Source: Aliirhizobium smilacinae (GTDB taxonomy: Bacteria > Pseudomonadota > Alphaproteobacteria > Rhizobiales > Rhizobiaceae). Taken from it: a stretch of DNA of 64,000 bases. The translations under genes and the position numbers were made by a program. The DNA lies in contig NZ_VDMN01000001.1 in NCBI RefSeq assembly GCF_006335145.1, forward strand, positions 124,001 through 188,000, given 5' to 3'. Of this stretch, positions 7,302-16,166 are shown piece by piece (within the stretch, counting starts at the first letter, position 1; each line of letters opens with the position of its first letter). Under the pieces are notes generated by a model that was not told the DNA's origin, searched no databases, and saw nothing but the letters and a program-made list of their open reading frames with translations.

Positions 7302-9590
7302 TTACTGGTTCGAGGCGACCGGCTTCACCAGCGGCGTGATACGACGGATCGTGACACGACGGTTCTCCTGGTTGGCGGCCTCGGTGTTCACCTTCAGATA
7401 TTGCTCGCCATACCCCTGTGTCGTCAGGTTTTCCGGCGGAATACCGAAAGCATCAGACAGGACCACGGCGACCGATTCCGCCCGGCGGTCGGAGAGAACC
7501 AGATTGCTGTCGTCGGATCCGACCGCATCCGTATGGCCTTCGATCAGGAAGGTTTCGGATGGATCCTTCTTCAGAACCTGATTGATCGCATCGGCGACCT
7601 TGCGCAGCGAACTTGCCTGGTTCATCGGAATTTCAGCGCTTCCCGTGGCAAAGGTGACCGTATCGAGATCGATACGCGGAACCTTGTCACGGATACGGGC
7701 TGAATAACGGACCTCGTCGAGCGAATAGGGACGTTCGACCCGCTCGACCGGCGGCTGCTCGAGGAACCGGTAATAATCGCGGTCCGGCTCGCTGGACGTA
7801 TCGATGATATAATCATCGACCGGCACACCGAGACGCATCGGCGGCAGATCGTCGCCCGGATCGCGCCAGGTGTAGTCCTTACGGTCTTCGAGAAGCTCCG
7901 GCGCGTAATAGAGCACGTATTCCTTGCCGCCGCGCACGATACGCGAACGCTGGACGACCTCGCCGTAGCGGTTGCGGATGGTGACGACACGGGTGCCGTC
8001 ATCGCGCTCGATGACTTCGCGGAAGCGACCGTCGCCGAGACGCTCGTATTCCGGCTCGCGACCGTCCTCATAGAAGCGACGGCTGTCGTTGTGGCGGACG
8101 ATGCTCTGGTTATCGATCGAGATGATCACACGACCATCGTCGCGATCACGATCCCGGTCGCGACGTGGATCGCGGTCGCCGGCAACGTCAGCCGGACCGC
8201 GGACATCCCATCCGCGCGGCTGTTCGAAATCGGGCCGGCGGTCCATGCGTTCGCCACGTTCCTCGACCATTTCGCGCCGCTGATTGCGCCAGCGGTCACG
8301 CTCTTCGCGGGTGACGGTATCGTTGGCCTGGGCATCGGCATCGGTCCGTGGCGGCGGCAGCATCGGACGATCCTGTGCCTGCTGCTGGCCTTGTGCCCGC
8401 GGGTCCCCCTGACGATCGGGACGGTTCGGATCCCGACGTGGACGGTCACCATCGCGTTGCGCGCGATCAGGCCGCTGCTCCTTGGCACTGTCGAGCACGG
8501 CAGCACCGTTTTCGACCGGAAGCCTCGGCTGCTCGGCGCTCTGCTCTACTGGACGCGGCTGATTGCGCTCGCCACCGCTCACCGCACGCTCAGGTGCCTT
8601 GTCCGCATCCTGCGCCTGCTGACGAGAAGGCTTGGGCGGCTGCCCGGCCTTCTGATCGGGCTGCGGTGCTACAGGAGCCTGGTCGGCATTCTGCTGCGGG
8701 CGAGGTTTTGGCGGCTGTATCGCGTCACCCTGACCAGCCTGCTGGCGCTGCGGACGTTCGCCCTGCGGCTGTTCAGTCTGTAGCCGTTCTGCCTGCTGCG
8801 GGCGCCCCTGGGGCTGTTCAGCTTGCGGCTGTTCGGCCTGCTTCTGGCCTTCCGGCTTTGGTTTGGGCTGCTCGGCCTGCTGCGCAGCCGGCTTTTGAGG
8901 CTGCTTTGGTTCCGGCGCCTTATCGGCATTCTGCTGCGGACGAGCTTTTGGCGGCTGTACCGCTTCACCCTGGTCTGCCTGCTGACGCTGCGGGCGTTCG
9001 CCCTGCGGCTTTTCAGTCCCTGTCTGTTCCGTCTTGGGCTGTTCCGTGTTGGGCTGCTCGGCCTGCTTCTGGCGCTCCGGCTTTGGTTTGGGCTGTTCTG
9101 CCTGTTCGGCAGCCGGCTTTTCAGGCTGCTTTGGTTCCGGTGCCTGATCGGCATTCTGCTGCTGGCGCCGCTGCGGTCGCTCACCGCCCTCGCCCTGATC
9201 CGCCTGTTGTTCACGACGCTTCGGGCGTTCACCCTCCGGCTGCTCGGCGCGCTGGCGAGGTTGCGGGCTCTCTTCGGCCTGACCGGCATCCTGTTGCTGG
9301 CGCCGTTGCGGACGTTCACCGCCTTCGCCTTGCGGCTGTTCGGCACGTTGCTGGCGCTCGCCGCGCGGGCGTTCTCCGCCCTGTCCTTCTTCGGCCTGCT
9401 TGCGGCGCTTCGGGATTTCCTCACCTTCTGCCGGAGCAACCTGCTCCTGTACCCGGATGATTGCGGGCGCCGCAGTCTGCGCCGATCCGAGGTCCAGACC
9501 GGACGGCAGGGCGTAGGCGGGTTGCATCAACAATGGCAGGGACAAAACAGGTGCCGCCACGCTGGCGAACAGTCTGGATTTCATCGACAT
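7302..9590 (-). CDS. OmpA-family protein with long P/E/Q-rich repeat region
   Basis: Started at the ATG at 9590 (AGAAGGAAA just upstream), this is a 762-residue exported protein. Residues 1 to about 29 are a signal peptide ending AYA. About residues 40-420 are low complexity, rich in Gln, Pro, Glu, Lys and Arg, with degenerate tandem units of some 75-80 residues (phrases such as QQNADQAPEPKQP and QAEQPKPKPE recur). A basic Arg/Asp-rich linker follows, then a YARVRD-like domain and a C-terminal OmpA peptidoglycan-binding domain (FLIEGHTDAVGSDDSNLVLSD then NRRVTIRR). The OmpA domain should bind peptidoglycan in the periplasm; the repeat region may act as a spacer. The frame remains open 51 codons upstream, but without a signal-peptide character. 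The antisense strand of the repeats also reads open and is only a shadow. Confidence 0.9.
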   Translation of the reverse strand: MSMKSRLFASVAAPVLSLPLLMQPAYALPSGLDLGSAQTAAPAIIRVQEQVAPAEGEEIPKRRKQAEEGQGGERPRGERQQRAEQPQGEGGERPQRRQQQDAGQAEESPQPRQRAEQPEGERPKRREQQADQGEGGERPQRRQQQNADQAPEPKQPEKPAAEQAEQPKPKPERQKQAEQPNTEQPKTEQTGTEKPQGERPQRQQADQGEAVQPPKARPQQNADKAPEPKQPQKPAAQQAEQPKPKPEGQKQAEQPQAEQPQGRPQQAERLQTEQPQGERPQRQQAGQGDAIQPPKPRPQQNADQAPVAPQPDQKAGQPPKPSRQQAQDADKAPERAVSGGERNQPRPVEQSAEQPRLPVENGAAVLDSAKEQRPDRAQRDGDRPRRDPNRPDRQGDPRAQGQQQAQDRPMLPPPRTDADAQANDTVTREERDRWRNQRREMVEERGERMDRRPDFEQPRGWDVRGPADVAGDRDPRRDRDRDRDDGRVIISIDNQSIVRHNDSRRFYEDGREPEYERLGDGRFREVIERDDGTRVVTIRNRYGEVVQRSRIVRGGKEYVLYYAPELLEDRKDYTWRDPGDDLPPMRLGVPVDDYIIDTSSEPDRDYYRFLEQPPVERVERPYSLDEVRYSARIRDKVPRIDLDTVTFATGSAEIPMNQASSLRKVADAINQVLKKDPSETFLIEGHTDAVGSDDSNLVLSDRRAESVAVVLSDAFGIPPENLTTQGYGEQYLKVNTEAANQENRRVTIRRITPLVKPVASNQ
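8500..9430. repeat. Degenerate tandem repeats of about 225-240 bp inside the OmpA-family gene
   Basis: Recurring phrases on the plus strand such as TCGGCATTCTGCTG appear near 8683, 8923 and 9148, and GGCTTTGGTTTGGGCTG near 8851 and 9074, giving a spacing of about 222-240 bp. The copies differ by substitutions and short indels and keep the reading frame of the minus-strand gene. Confidence 0.8.
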
Positions 9591-10036
9591 GGCATTTTCC
9601 TTCTTCTGGCTTTCGTCCCTAGTTGCGCGACCGTCTAGACGGGCCTGCCTCTTGCGAGCAGATTTTCGCGGCACCACAACTGTATTTGTTTCAATTAGGT
9701 TCCCATTATGGCCGGCAACGAAGGTCTTAATGATCGGGACCAAAGTCTGAACTGCACTTGAATGGCGCGTTCATCGGCTCCTACGGCATGCGCCATCTTG
9801 GCGCATCGGGAACGTCTCGGAACATTGATGCAACCTGTTTTGTTATGCGAAAATCTACCGCCGCCGGATGTATCCGGCATCCGCGTCAAAGGGCTGTGAA
9901 GCCCGAGGTTGCTGCTGAAAATGCCGTTGCAATTTTTCCGGCGCCGGTATCTATAAAAAACAAGGGCTGAAAAAGCCCCTCACCGGCCGTGATAGAACAG
10001 GAAAACGCAGCCGGGTTGCCAAAAGAGAGGACCAAC
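9591..10036. other. Divergent intergenic region between OmpA-family gene and amino acid ABC operon
   Basis: This 446-bp region separates two divergent genes and must contain both promoters. A short hairpin, GGGCT (9964-9968) with AGCCC (9974-9978), lies in the leader of the binding-protein gene. I could not pick out convincing -35/-10 pairs, operators or a small gene. Confidence 0.5.
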
Positions 10037-10822
10037 ATGAACATTTCCACCCGTTTGTTTGCTGCCGCGTCGATTGCGGCGATCTCGCTCTTCGCTGGCG
10101 CCGCTTCGGCACAGGATAAGCTGGTGATCGGCACGGAAGGCGCTTACCCGCCCTTCAACGTTCTGGAGTCCAACGGCAATCTGACCGGCTTCGACATCGA
10201 CATTGCCAAGGCGCTCTGCGTCCAGATGAAGACCGAATGCACCTTCGTCACCAATGACTGGGACGGTATCATCCCGGCTCTGCAGTCGAAGAAGTTCGAC
10301 GCAATCATCGCCTCCATGTCGATCACGCCGGAACGCCAGCAGCAGGTCACCTTCTCCAAGAAGTATTACAACACGCCTCCGGCCATTGCCGTGCCGAAGG
10401 ACTCCCCGCTGACGGAAGCAACTGCTGCCTCGCTGAAGGGCAAGGCACTCGGTGCGCAGGGTTCGACCAGCCACGCGAACTATGTCGAAAAGCATTTCCC
10501 TGATTCCGACGAGAAGCTCTATCCGACCTCCGACGAATACAAGCTCGACCTGACCAACGGCCGCATCGACGGCGTCGTCGATGACATCGTCGTGCTTACC
10601 GAATGGGTGAAGTCGGACGCCGGTTCGTGCTGCAAGATCCTTGCGCCGCTTCCGGTCGATCCGGAAATCAACGGTGAAGGTGCAGGCATTGCCGTTCGCA
10701 AGGACGAACAGGCGCTTGCCGACAAGTTCACTGCAGCGATCGCCGCGATCCGCGCCGATGGCACCTACAAGAAGATCCAGGACAAGTATTTCGACTTCGA
10801 CGTCTACGGCGGCGACAAGTAA
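10037..10822 (+). CDS. Polar amino acid ABC transporter substrate-binding protein
   Basis: The 261-residue protein is a periplasmic solute-binding protein of the HisJ/ArgT/OccT type (SBP_bac_3). Residues 1-25 are a signal peptide ending ASA before QDKLVIG. Family signatures include GTEGAYPPFNV, GFDIDIAKALC and WDGIIPALQSKKFDAIIASM. It would capture a polar or basic amino acid and deliver it to the two permeases encoded just downstream. The ATG at 10037 follows GAGAGGACCAAC; an upstream open stretch to 9989 lacks a signal peptide. A perfect 14-bp hairpin after the stop probably lowers read-through into the permease genes, as is common in such operons. The exact ligand is not resolvable. Confidence 0.93.
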   Translation: MNISTRLFAAASIAAISLFAGAASAQDKLVIGTEGAYPPFNVLESNGNLTGFDIDIAKALCVQMKTECTFVTNDWDGIIPALQSKKFDAIIASMSITPERQQQVTFSKKYYNTPPAIAVPKDSPLTEATAASLKGKALGAQGSTSHANYVEKHFPDSDEKLYPTSDEYKLDLTNGRIDGVVDDIVVLTEWVKSDAGSCCKILAPLPVDPEINGEGAGIAVRKDEQALADKFTAAIAAIRADGTYKKIQDKYFDFDVYGGDK

Positions 10823-10839
10823 TCTGATTTTCTCGTGAA

Positions 10840-10871
10840 AAAGCGGCGGAAGGGTCACCTTCCGCCGCTTT
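10840..10871. terminator. Strong 14-bp hairpin between binding-protein and permease genes
   Basis: The arms 10840-10853 (AAAGCGGCGGAAGG) and 10858-10871 (CCTTCCGCCGCTTT) are perfectly complementary around GTCA, with CATTTTTG following. It can act as a partial terminator or as a barrier protecting the upstream message, letting the binding protein be made in excess over the permeases. Confidence 0.8.
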
Positions 10872-10974
10872 CATTTTTGTAAAGCACTTGTCCTCAGAAA
10901 AATTTCCTTTTTAATTGGTATTTGAAAGCGGCACGACATAAGCCGCAGGGGAATATGAACCGGAACATGATCCT

Positions 10975-11757
10975 ATGAGCGGATGGCTCTCCGCCCTCTT
11001 CGATTCACTCGACCCGTTTTGCGGCCCGGTCGGTATTTTTACCTGGCTTGGCGGCACCGGCCTTATATCCTGCGGGGATAGCGGTTGGGGAGATGAAATA
11101 GCCTTCGGCGTCAAGGTGACGATCTCGCTGGCGCTCGCAACACTGCCTGTCGGACTGCTGATCGGTTTCCTGATCGCGCTTGCAGCACAGTCGGAGGAAA
11201 AACTGCTCAGGCTTGCGGCCGGCATATACACGACGATCTTTCGCGGCCTGCCCGAACTTCTGACGCTGTTCATTGTCTATTACGGCGCCCAGATGCTGAT
11301 CCAGTCGGTGCTGGCGTTTTTCGGCTATGACGGCAGGGTCGAGATCAACGCCTTTGTCGCAGGCCTCGTGGCGCTCGCGGTGGTGTTTTCCTCCTATTCG
11401 TCCGAAGTGCTGCTGTCGGCCTTCCGCGCCATCCCGCGTGGGCAATACGAGGCCGGAGATGCGCTTGGCCTTCGGCGTGGCAAGACAATGTTGCTGATCG
11501 TACTGCCGCAGCTGATCCGTATCGCACTGCCAGGCATGACCAATCTCTGGCTGATCCTGCTCAAGGACACGTCCTATGTCTCGGTCATCGGCCTGGCCGA
11601 TATCGTGCGCCAGACGGGTGTCGCCGCGCGGGTCAGCAAGGAAGCCTTCTTCTTCTACTTCCTCGCTTGCATGCTCTATCTGGTGCTGGCGATGATCTCC
11701 TCCTTCGGCCTCGGATTTATCGAGCGCTGGGCCAAGCGTTCGGAGGTCTCCCGATGA
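10975..11757 (+). CDS. Polar amino acid ABC transporter permease (HisQ/OccQ type)
   Basis: The 260-residue inner-membrane protein has the amino-acid ABC permease domain. TTIFRGLPELLTLFIVYYGA corresponds to the conserved membrane region of HisQ-like subunits, and EAGDALGLRRGKTMLLIVLPQLIR is the EAA-type loop that contacts the ATPase. The N-terminus has an extra soluble-looking stretch with Cys residues (residues 12-36). Its stop overlaps the start of the second permease by four bases (ATGA), so the two subunits should be coupled and form a heterodimer. Confidence 0.92.
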   Translation: MSGWLSALFDSLDPFCGPVGIFTWLGGTGLISCGDSGWGDEIAFGVKVTISLALATLPVGLLIGFLIALAAQSEEKLLRLAAGIYTTIFRGLPELLTLFIVYYGAQMLIQSVLAFFGYDGRVEINAFVAGLVALAVVFSSYSSEVLLSAFRAIPRGQYEAGDALGLRRGKTMLLIVLPQLIRIALPGMTNLWLILLKDTSYVSVIGLADIVRQTGVAARVSKEAFFFYFLACMLYLVLAMISSFGLGFIERWAKRSEVSR

Positions 11758-12584
11758 TCGTGACAAAAGAACTTATCCCGCCACGCCCGGCTCCTGCGGT
11801 CCTCCACCGTCCACTGACGACAGCCAAGGTCGTCGGCCTTGCCGTGCTCGTGTTGTGGGCGCTACTCGCCATGGCTCTTATCAGCATGGTGATCGAAGGA
11901 TGGGACCCGGCCAAGTTCGAGCGTTACGGACCGCGTTATCTGAACGGTCTGTGGACGACGATTTCGCTGGTCGGTGTATCCATCGTGCTCGGTGCCCTGC
12001 TATCGTTACCGGTCGCCTTCGCCCGCATGTCGAAAAACCGCGTGCTGAATACGATCTCCTACGCCTATGTCTACCTATTCCGCTCGACGCCGCTACTCGC
12101 CCAGCTGTTCCTCATCTATTACGGGCTCGGCAGTTTCCGGCCGCAGCTGGAATCCGTCGGTCTCTGGTGGTTTTTTCGCGAGGCATGGTATTGCGGCCTC
12201 TTCTCGCTGACACTGAATACCGCAGCCTATCAGGCGGAAATCCTGCGCGGCGCGATCCAGAGCGTTCCCACCGGCCAGCACGAGGGAGCGGCCGCACTCG
12301 GCATCTCCAAGCGTGTCGCCTTCTGGAAGATCATCCTACCGCAGGCTCTGATCGTGGCACTGCGCCCCTATGGCAACGAGATCATCCTGATGATCAAGGG
12401 CTCGGCCGTCGTCGCCATCGTGACGGTCTACGACCTGATGGGTGAAACCCGTTACGCCTTCTCGCGCACGTTCGATTACCAAACCTACCTCTGGGCGGCG
12501 ATCTTCTATCTCTCCATGGTCGAGGCGCTCCGGCATTTGTGGAACTTCATCGAACGGCGCCTGACCCGCCATCTGGTGCGTTAG
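11754..12584 (+). CDS. Polar amino acid ABC transporter permease (HisM/OccM type)
   Basis: The 276-residue protein is the second permease subunit, with a first membrane segment at about residues 25-50, the conserved YLFRSTPLLAQLFLIYYGLG region, and the EAA loop EGAAALGISKRVAFWKIILPQ. It starts within the stop region of the upstream permease gene. No ATP-binding subunit follows: the next gene is usg, after a 144-bp gap. The transporter must borrow an ATPase encoded elsewhere, unless the gene was lost. Confidence 0.92.
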   Translation: MIVTKELIPPRPAPAVLHRPLTTAKVVGLAVLVLWALLAMALISMVIEGWDPAKFERYGPRYLNGLWTTISLVGVSIVLGALLSLPVAFARMSKNRVLNTISYAYVYLFRSTPLLAQLFLIYYGLGSFRPQLESVGLWWFFREAWYCGLFSLTLNTAAYQAEILRGAIQSVPTGQHEGAAALGISKRVAFWKIILPQALIVALRPYGNEIILMIKGSAVVAIVTVYDLMGETRYAFSRTFDYQTYLWAAIFYLSMVEALRHLWNFIERRLTRHLVR

Positions 12585-12728
12585 CAGCACTCGAAATCGA
12601 GAGATGCTAACGGCATGAAATAAAACACTAATTTCAACCACTACCGACAATCGTCAAGTTTCGGTTAAGCATGGCATGATCCCATTCTCATGACGCAGGC
12701 GATGCGTCATGGAAAAAGGGAACAGCAG

Positions 12729-12992
12729 ATGTCGGAACTCGAAATGATGCTGCGAGGCTATGGGCTCACCACCGCCCAGATCTTCTACCGCATGCCGGAC
12801 CACCCTGCCCTGTTGCAGACCTATCTCTGGCAGGATTACGATCTCGCGCCGGACTTTCCGGAAATGACCGGCTTTCTGAAATTCTGGCAGGAAAAACTGG
12901 AAGGCCCGCTGCATTCGGTCCGCTATGTACACCGCAAGCTGATTTCGGCCAGCGAATGGCGGCAGGTCAAGGGCGAGATCATCCTGCACTGA
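12729..12992 (+). CDS. Usg family protein
   Basis: This 87-residue protein matches the small Usg family of alphaproteobacteria, with MLRGYGLTTAQIFYRMPDHP and LQTYLWQDYDLAPDFPEM, and a C-terminal segment RYVHRKLISASEWR. The family was once annotated as associated with phosphoribosylanthranilate isomerase, but I know of no established biochemical function. The start at 12729 follows AAAAAGGGAACAGCAG; an in-frame extension to 12690 lacks support. It is a stand-alone gene, followed 72 bp later by a methyltransferase gene. Confidence 0.8.
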   Translation: MSELEMMLRGYGLTTAQIFYRMPDHPALLQTYLWQDYDLAPDFPEMTGFLKFWQEKLEGPLHSVRYVHRKLISASEWRQVKGEIILH

Positions 12993-13064
12993 TCGCAGCC
13001 TGTCCCGATCCTTAAGATTGCCAAACGGCGCCATCACGCTTAAAGCGCTGGCGACAACGAGGAT

Positions 13065-13880
13065 ATGGCAATGGCGAAGATCGACGAAGAAGCACTGGCG
13101 GAAGCCTATAACCGCGCGCTGGCACTGGAAAAGGCCGGCGATATCGACGCTGCGGTCGAAGCCTACCGCGAAGTGCTCGACATCGATCCCGAGGATCATG
13201 GCGGCGCCGCCGTCCGTATCGCCTCGATGGGCCGCGGCGAAGCGCCGCCGAGAGCGCCGGACGCCTATGTCGAGACGCTGTTCGACCAGCATGCCGAAAG
13301 CTTTGAAGACATCCTCGTCGAGCAGCTCGGTTACGCCGTGCCGGTTCTTGTGCGCCAGCGGCTGCAGGAGCTGAAGCTCGGGCCGTTCAAGCGCATGCTC
13401 GATCTCGGTTGCGGCACGGGGCTGACCGGCGGCACGCTGCGCGACATGGTGGACGACATTACCGGTCTCGACATTTCCGAAAACATGGTCGAACTCGCCC
13501 ACGAAAAAGATCTCTACGAGACGCTCTATGTCGCCGAGGTCGAGGATTTTCTCGAGGACAATGACGACGAGCCCTTCGACCTCGTGACCGCCACCGACGT
13601 GCTGCCCTATCTCGGCGCGCTCGAGCCGCTGTTCTTCGGCGCCTCTGAAAACATGGTTGCCGGTGGCCTGTTCATCTTCTCCTCGGAAACGCTGCCGGAA
13701 ACCGACGCACGGACCTACGCCGTTGGCCCGCATCAACGTTTCCTGCATTCGCCGGCCTATATCCGCGCACGGCTTGCCGAGACCGGTTTCGAGCTTGTCG
13801 AGATGAGCGACATCAACGTGCGCATGCAGGACGGCAATCCGAGCCCGGGCCATCTGGTCATCGCCAGGCTCAAGGGCTAG
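13065..13880 (+). CDS. TPR-containing class I SAM-dependent methyltransferase
   Basis: The 271-residue protein joins a short N-terminal TPR-like helix pair (ALALEKAGDIDAAVEAYREVLDIDPED, residues about 15-45) to a class I methyltransferase domain. The SAM-binding motif I reads MLDLGCGTGLTG near residue 112 and is followed by TGLDISENMVELA and DLVTATDVLPYLG. It likely methylates a small molecule or protein in the cytosol; the substrate is unknown. The same TPR-methyltransferase combination is common in rhizobia. The next gene (DinB fold) starts 28 bp later on the same strand. Confidence 0.85.
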   Translation: MAMAKIDEEALAEAYNRALALEKAGDIDAAVEAYREVLDIDPEDHGGAAVRIASMGRGEAPPRAPDAYVETLFDQHAESFEDILVEQLGYAVPVLVRQRLQELKLGPFKRMLDLGCGTGLTGGTLRDMVDDITGLDISENMVELAHEKDLYETLYVAEVEDFLEDNDDEPFDLVTATDVLPYLGALEPLFFGASENMVAGGLFIFSSETLPETDARTYAVGPHQRFLHSPAYIRARLAETGFELVEMSDINVRMQDGNPSPGHLVIARLKG

Positions 13881-13908
13881 TTTCTTCGCTGCAACGGAGA
13901 ACGGCCCG

Positions 13909-14472
13909 ATGACGCCGGAGCGCTATTTCATAGCCCAGGCCTATAACAATGCCTGGGCCAACCACCGGCTGCTGAAGGGCTGCGCGCTGTTGCCGGCCGA
14001 TGAGCTTTCCGCCCCGCGCACCGGCTTCTTCCCGTCGATCATCCACACGCTGAACCATATTCTCACTGTCGACTGGCTCTATGTCGGCGCACTGGAAGGA
14101 CACTGTCCGGGCGCTGCCGCCTTTGAGCCGGAAATCCCGTTTCCGATCCTTGCCGATCTCGATCGCGAGCAACGGGCAGCCGACCGCCGTCTCATTCACC
14201 ACTGCCGCGGCATGACTGCCGAAGCGCTCGATGCCGAAGTCCGCGTCCCTCGCGCGGCGCATGTGCAGATCGAACCGGCCTCGCGGATATTGCTGCATCT
14301 CTTCCAGCACCAGATACACCATCGCGGACAGGTGCATGCCATGCTGTCCGGCACCTCCGTCAAACCACCGCAACTCGACGAATTCTTTCCCGCCGATCCG
14401 GCAGAGCAGGCGCTGCGCGCCGATGATCTGGCGGAACTCGGCTTTACCGAATCCATGATCTGGAGTGATTGA
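13909..14472 (+). CDS. DinB-family four-helix protein
   Basis: The 187-residue protein has the DinB fold: an N-terminal helix with AYNNAWANHRLL, the metal-ligand histidine in IIHTLNHILTVDWLYVGAL, and HLFQHQIHHRGQVHAML with the second and third histidines. Such metal-binding four-helix bundles act as thiol-dependent S-transferases or are of unknown role; no damage response is implied by the name. The ATG at 13909 follows GGAG by nine bases. The next gene starts two bases after its stop, so the two may be coupled. Confidence 0.87.
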   Translation: MTPERYFIAQAYNNAWANHRLLKGCALLPADELSAPRTGFFPSIIHTLNHILTVDWLYVGALEGHCPGAAAFEPEIPFPILADLDREQRAADRRLIHHCRGMTAEALDAEVRVPRAAHVQIEPASRILLHLFQHQIHHRGQVHAMLSGTSVKPPQLDEFFPADPAEQALRADDLAELGFTESMIWSD

Positions 14473-14474
14473 TA

Positions 14475-14888
14475 ATGCTGTATTTCGTCATCAAGGCCCT
14501 GCACCTTCTGTCCGACTTCCTGCTGATCGGCGGCATGCTGATCAACGCCTTCGTCATATCGATGGTACCGCCACCAATCCGTGTCGGCGTGATCGAGGCG
14601 CTGCGGAAATACGACCGTACCGTCACCACGGCAGCGCTTGCCGGCGCCTGGATCTTCGGCCTCTGGCTCGCATTCGGGTATACCGGCTTTGCCGGTAACG
14701 GCTGGCTGCATGCCAAGCTGCTGCTGGTCGTCGTGCTTTCGGCACTGCACGGCATGCAGCAGGCTTCGATGCGCAAGATGGCTGCCGATCCGAAGCGCGA
14801 TGCCAACGCCTTCGTGCGTCTCGGCATGCCGATCATCCTGATCTGTCTCGTGCTCGTCGTCGCACTTGCGGTGATCAAACCGTTCTGA
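14475..14888 (+). CDS. CopD/HemJ-like small integral membrane protein
   Basis: The 137-residue protein has four predicted membrane helices. Its start, MLYFVIKALHLLSDFLLIGG, and the segment NGWLHAKLLLVVVLSALHGMQQ resemble HemJ (the membrane protoporphyrinogen oxidase) and the CopD domain, both of which use histidines in these helices. The length is shorter than many HemJ proteins and it lacks an obvious second WxK motif, so it may be a relative rather than the enzyme itself. The ATG at 14475 follows GGAG (14462-14465); a TTG at 14469 is an alternative. It is tightly linked to the DinB gene. Confidence 0.7.
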   Translation: MLYFVIKALHLLSDFLLIGGMLINAFVISMVPPPIRVGVIEALRKYDRTVTTAALAGAWIFGLWLAFGYTGFAGNGWLHAKLLLVVVLSALHGMQQASMRKMAADPKRDANAFVRLGMPIILICLVLVVALAVIKPF

Positions 14889-15071
14889 TCTCCAGCATGG
14901 CCGGATGCCATATTTCATCCGGCCGATTGTCTTTCCCAGCGAAATTATCCGAAGGCGGCAAGCCCGGCGCACGGCCGCCGCAAAACGGCCTGCTTTGCAT
15001 CGTCGCAAGGAGGCATCGGAAAACCGATGCAGAATCGGAAGTCTGGCAAAGACCAGCGTGGAGAGGACATC

Positions 15072-16148
15072 ATGACCGGAAATTCGAGCAAAACGCGCAT
15101 TGGTGTCCTGTTCGGCGGACGATCTGCCGAGCATGACGTTTCCGTTCTCTCCGCCACCAATGTCATGAGCGCGCTCGACCCGGAACAATATGATGCAGTG
15201 CCAATCTTCGTCACTCACGAGGGCCAATGGCTGCTCAGCGCCTTCGAGGGCGGCACGCTTGCCAAGCCGTCCGGCGGGACCGAACTCTGCCTCGTTCCCG
15301 GCGGTTTCGGCCGCCTCGTGGCGCTTCCCATGGGCGGCGCACCTTATCAGATGCAAAATCTGGACATCCTCTTTCCCGTCCTGCACGGCCTGCATGGCGA
15401 GGACGGTGCGGTCCAGGGGCTTGCCGACGTGGCACGCGTTCCGCTCGCCGGCTGCGGCATAATCGGATCCGCCAATGCGCTCGACAAGGATATCGCCAAG
15501 AAACTGTTCAACGAGGCTGGAATTCCCGCTGCGCGATCGGTAACGATCCATCAGGACAACGCACCGGGTTTCGAGCAACTGGAACAGGCGCTCGGCCTGC
15601 CCATCTTCGTCAAGCCGGCTCGGCAGGGCTCCTCGGTCGGCGTCAGCAAGGTTTCTTCCAAAGCCGATTACGAGACAGCGCTGTCGGAAGGTTTCCGGCA
15701 TGACAGCAAGCTTCTCGCCGAAGAATTCATCCGCGGTCGCGAAATCGAATGCGCAGTGCTGGAGGATGCCGACGGCACGCTGTTCGTCTCCAAGACCGGG
15801 GAAATTACCCCGGCGGACACCCACGGCTTTTATTCCTATGACGCCAAATATATCGACGAAGATGGTGCAGCACTGAAAGTACCGGCCGACCTGCCGCAGG
15901 ATGTCGAAGACGAAATCCGGGCAGTAGCGATCAAGGCGTTCCGCGCGCTTGGCTGCGATGGCATGGCGCGGGCGGACTTTTTTGTCACCGCCGAGGGACG
16001 CATCCTGGTCAACGAGCTGAACACTATCCCGGGCTTTACCGATATCAGCATGTATTCGAAGGTGATGGGCGCAAGCGGCGTCAGCTATCCTCAGATCATC
16101 GACCGCCTGGTCGAACACGGGCTGACGCGGTCACGCCGATCCATCTGA
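15072..16148 (+). CDS. ddl: D-alanine--D-alanine ligase, DdlA type
   Basis: Ddl joins two D-Ala residues using ATP, supplying the terminal dipeptide for peptidoglycan. The 358-residue length and the start RIGVLFGGRSAEHDVSVLSA fit the longer DdlA/VanA-like group. Other ATP-grasp signatures are GPGG-type loop equivalents LHGLHGEDGAVQGL, KPARQGSSVGVSKV, EEFIRGREIECAVL, and the metal site LVNELNTIPGFTDISMY near the C-terminus. The ATG at 15072 follows GAGAGGACATC. It is separate from any mur/fts cluster, so it is probably a second Ddl beside one in the division cluster, though that cannot be seen here. Confidence 0.94.
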   Translation: MTGNSSKTRIGVLFGGRSAEHDVSVLSATNVMSALDPEQYDAVPIFVTHEGQWLLSAFEGGTLAKPSGGTELCLVPGGFGRLVALPMGGAPYQMQNLDILFPVLHGLHGEDGAVQGLADVARVPLAGCGIIGSANALDKDIAKKLFNEAGIPAARSVTIHQDNAPGFEQLEQALGLPIFVKPARQGSSVGVSKVSSKADYETALSEGFRHDSKLLAEEFIRGREIECAVLEDADGTLFVSKTGEITPADTHGFYSYDAKYIDEDGAALKVPADLPQDVEDEIRAVAIKAFRALGCDGMARADFFVTAEGRILVNELNTIPGFTDISMYSKVMGASGVSYPQIIDRLVEHGLTRSRRSI

Positions 16149-16166
16149 TAGTCATACCGACAGATC

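Noticed and set aside
8500..9430. Repeats considered as a CRISPR array
   Set aside because: Units are degenerate, 222-240 bp long, coding and lack uniform short repeats with unique spacers.
8823..9638. Very hydrophobic plus-strand frame that looks like a membrane protein
   Set aside because: It is the complement of the Gln/Lys/Glu repeat codons of the OmpA-family gene; Leu/Phe/Arg runs are the expected antisense reading.
14196..16118. 640-codon minus-strand frame
   Set aside because: It spans the DinB, CopD-like and ddl genes antisense, all of which have clear family motifs on the plus strand.
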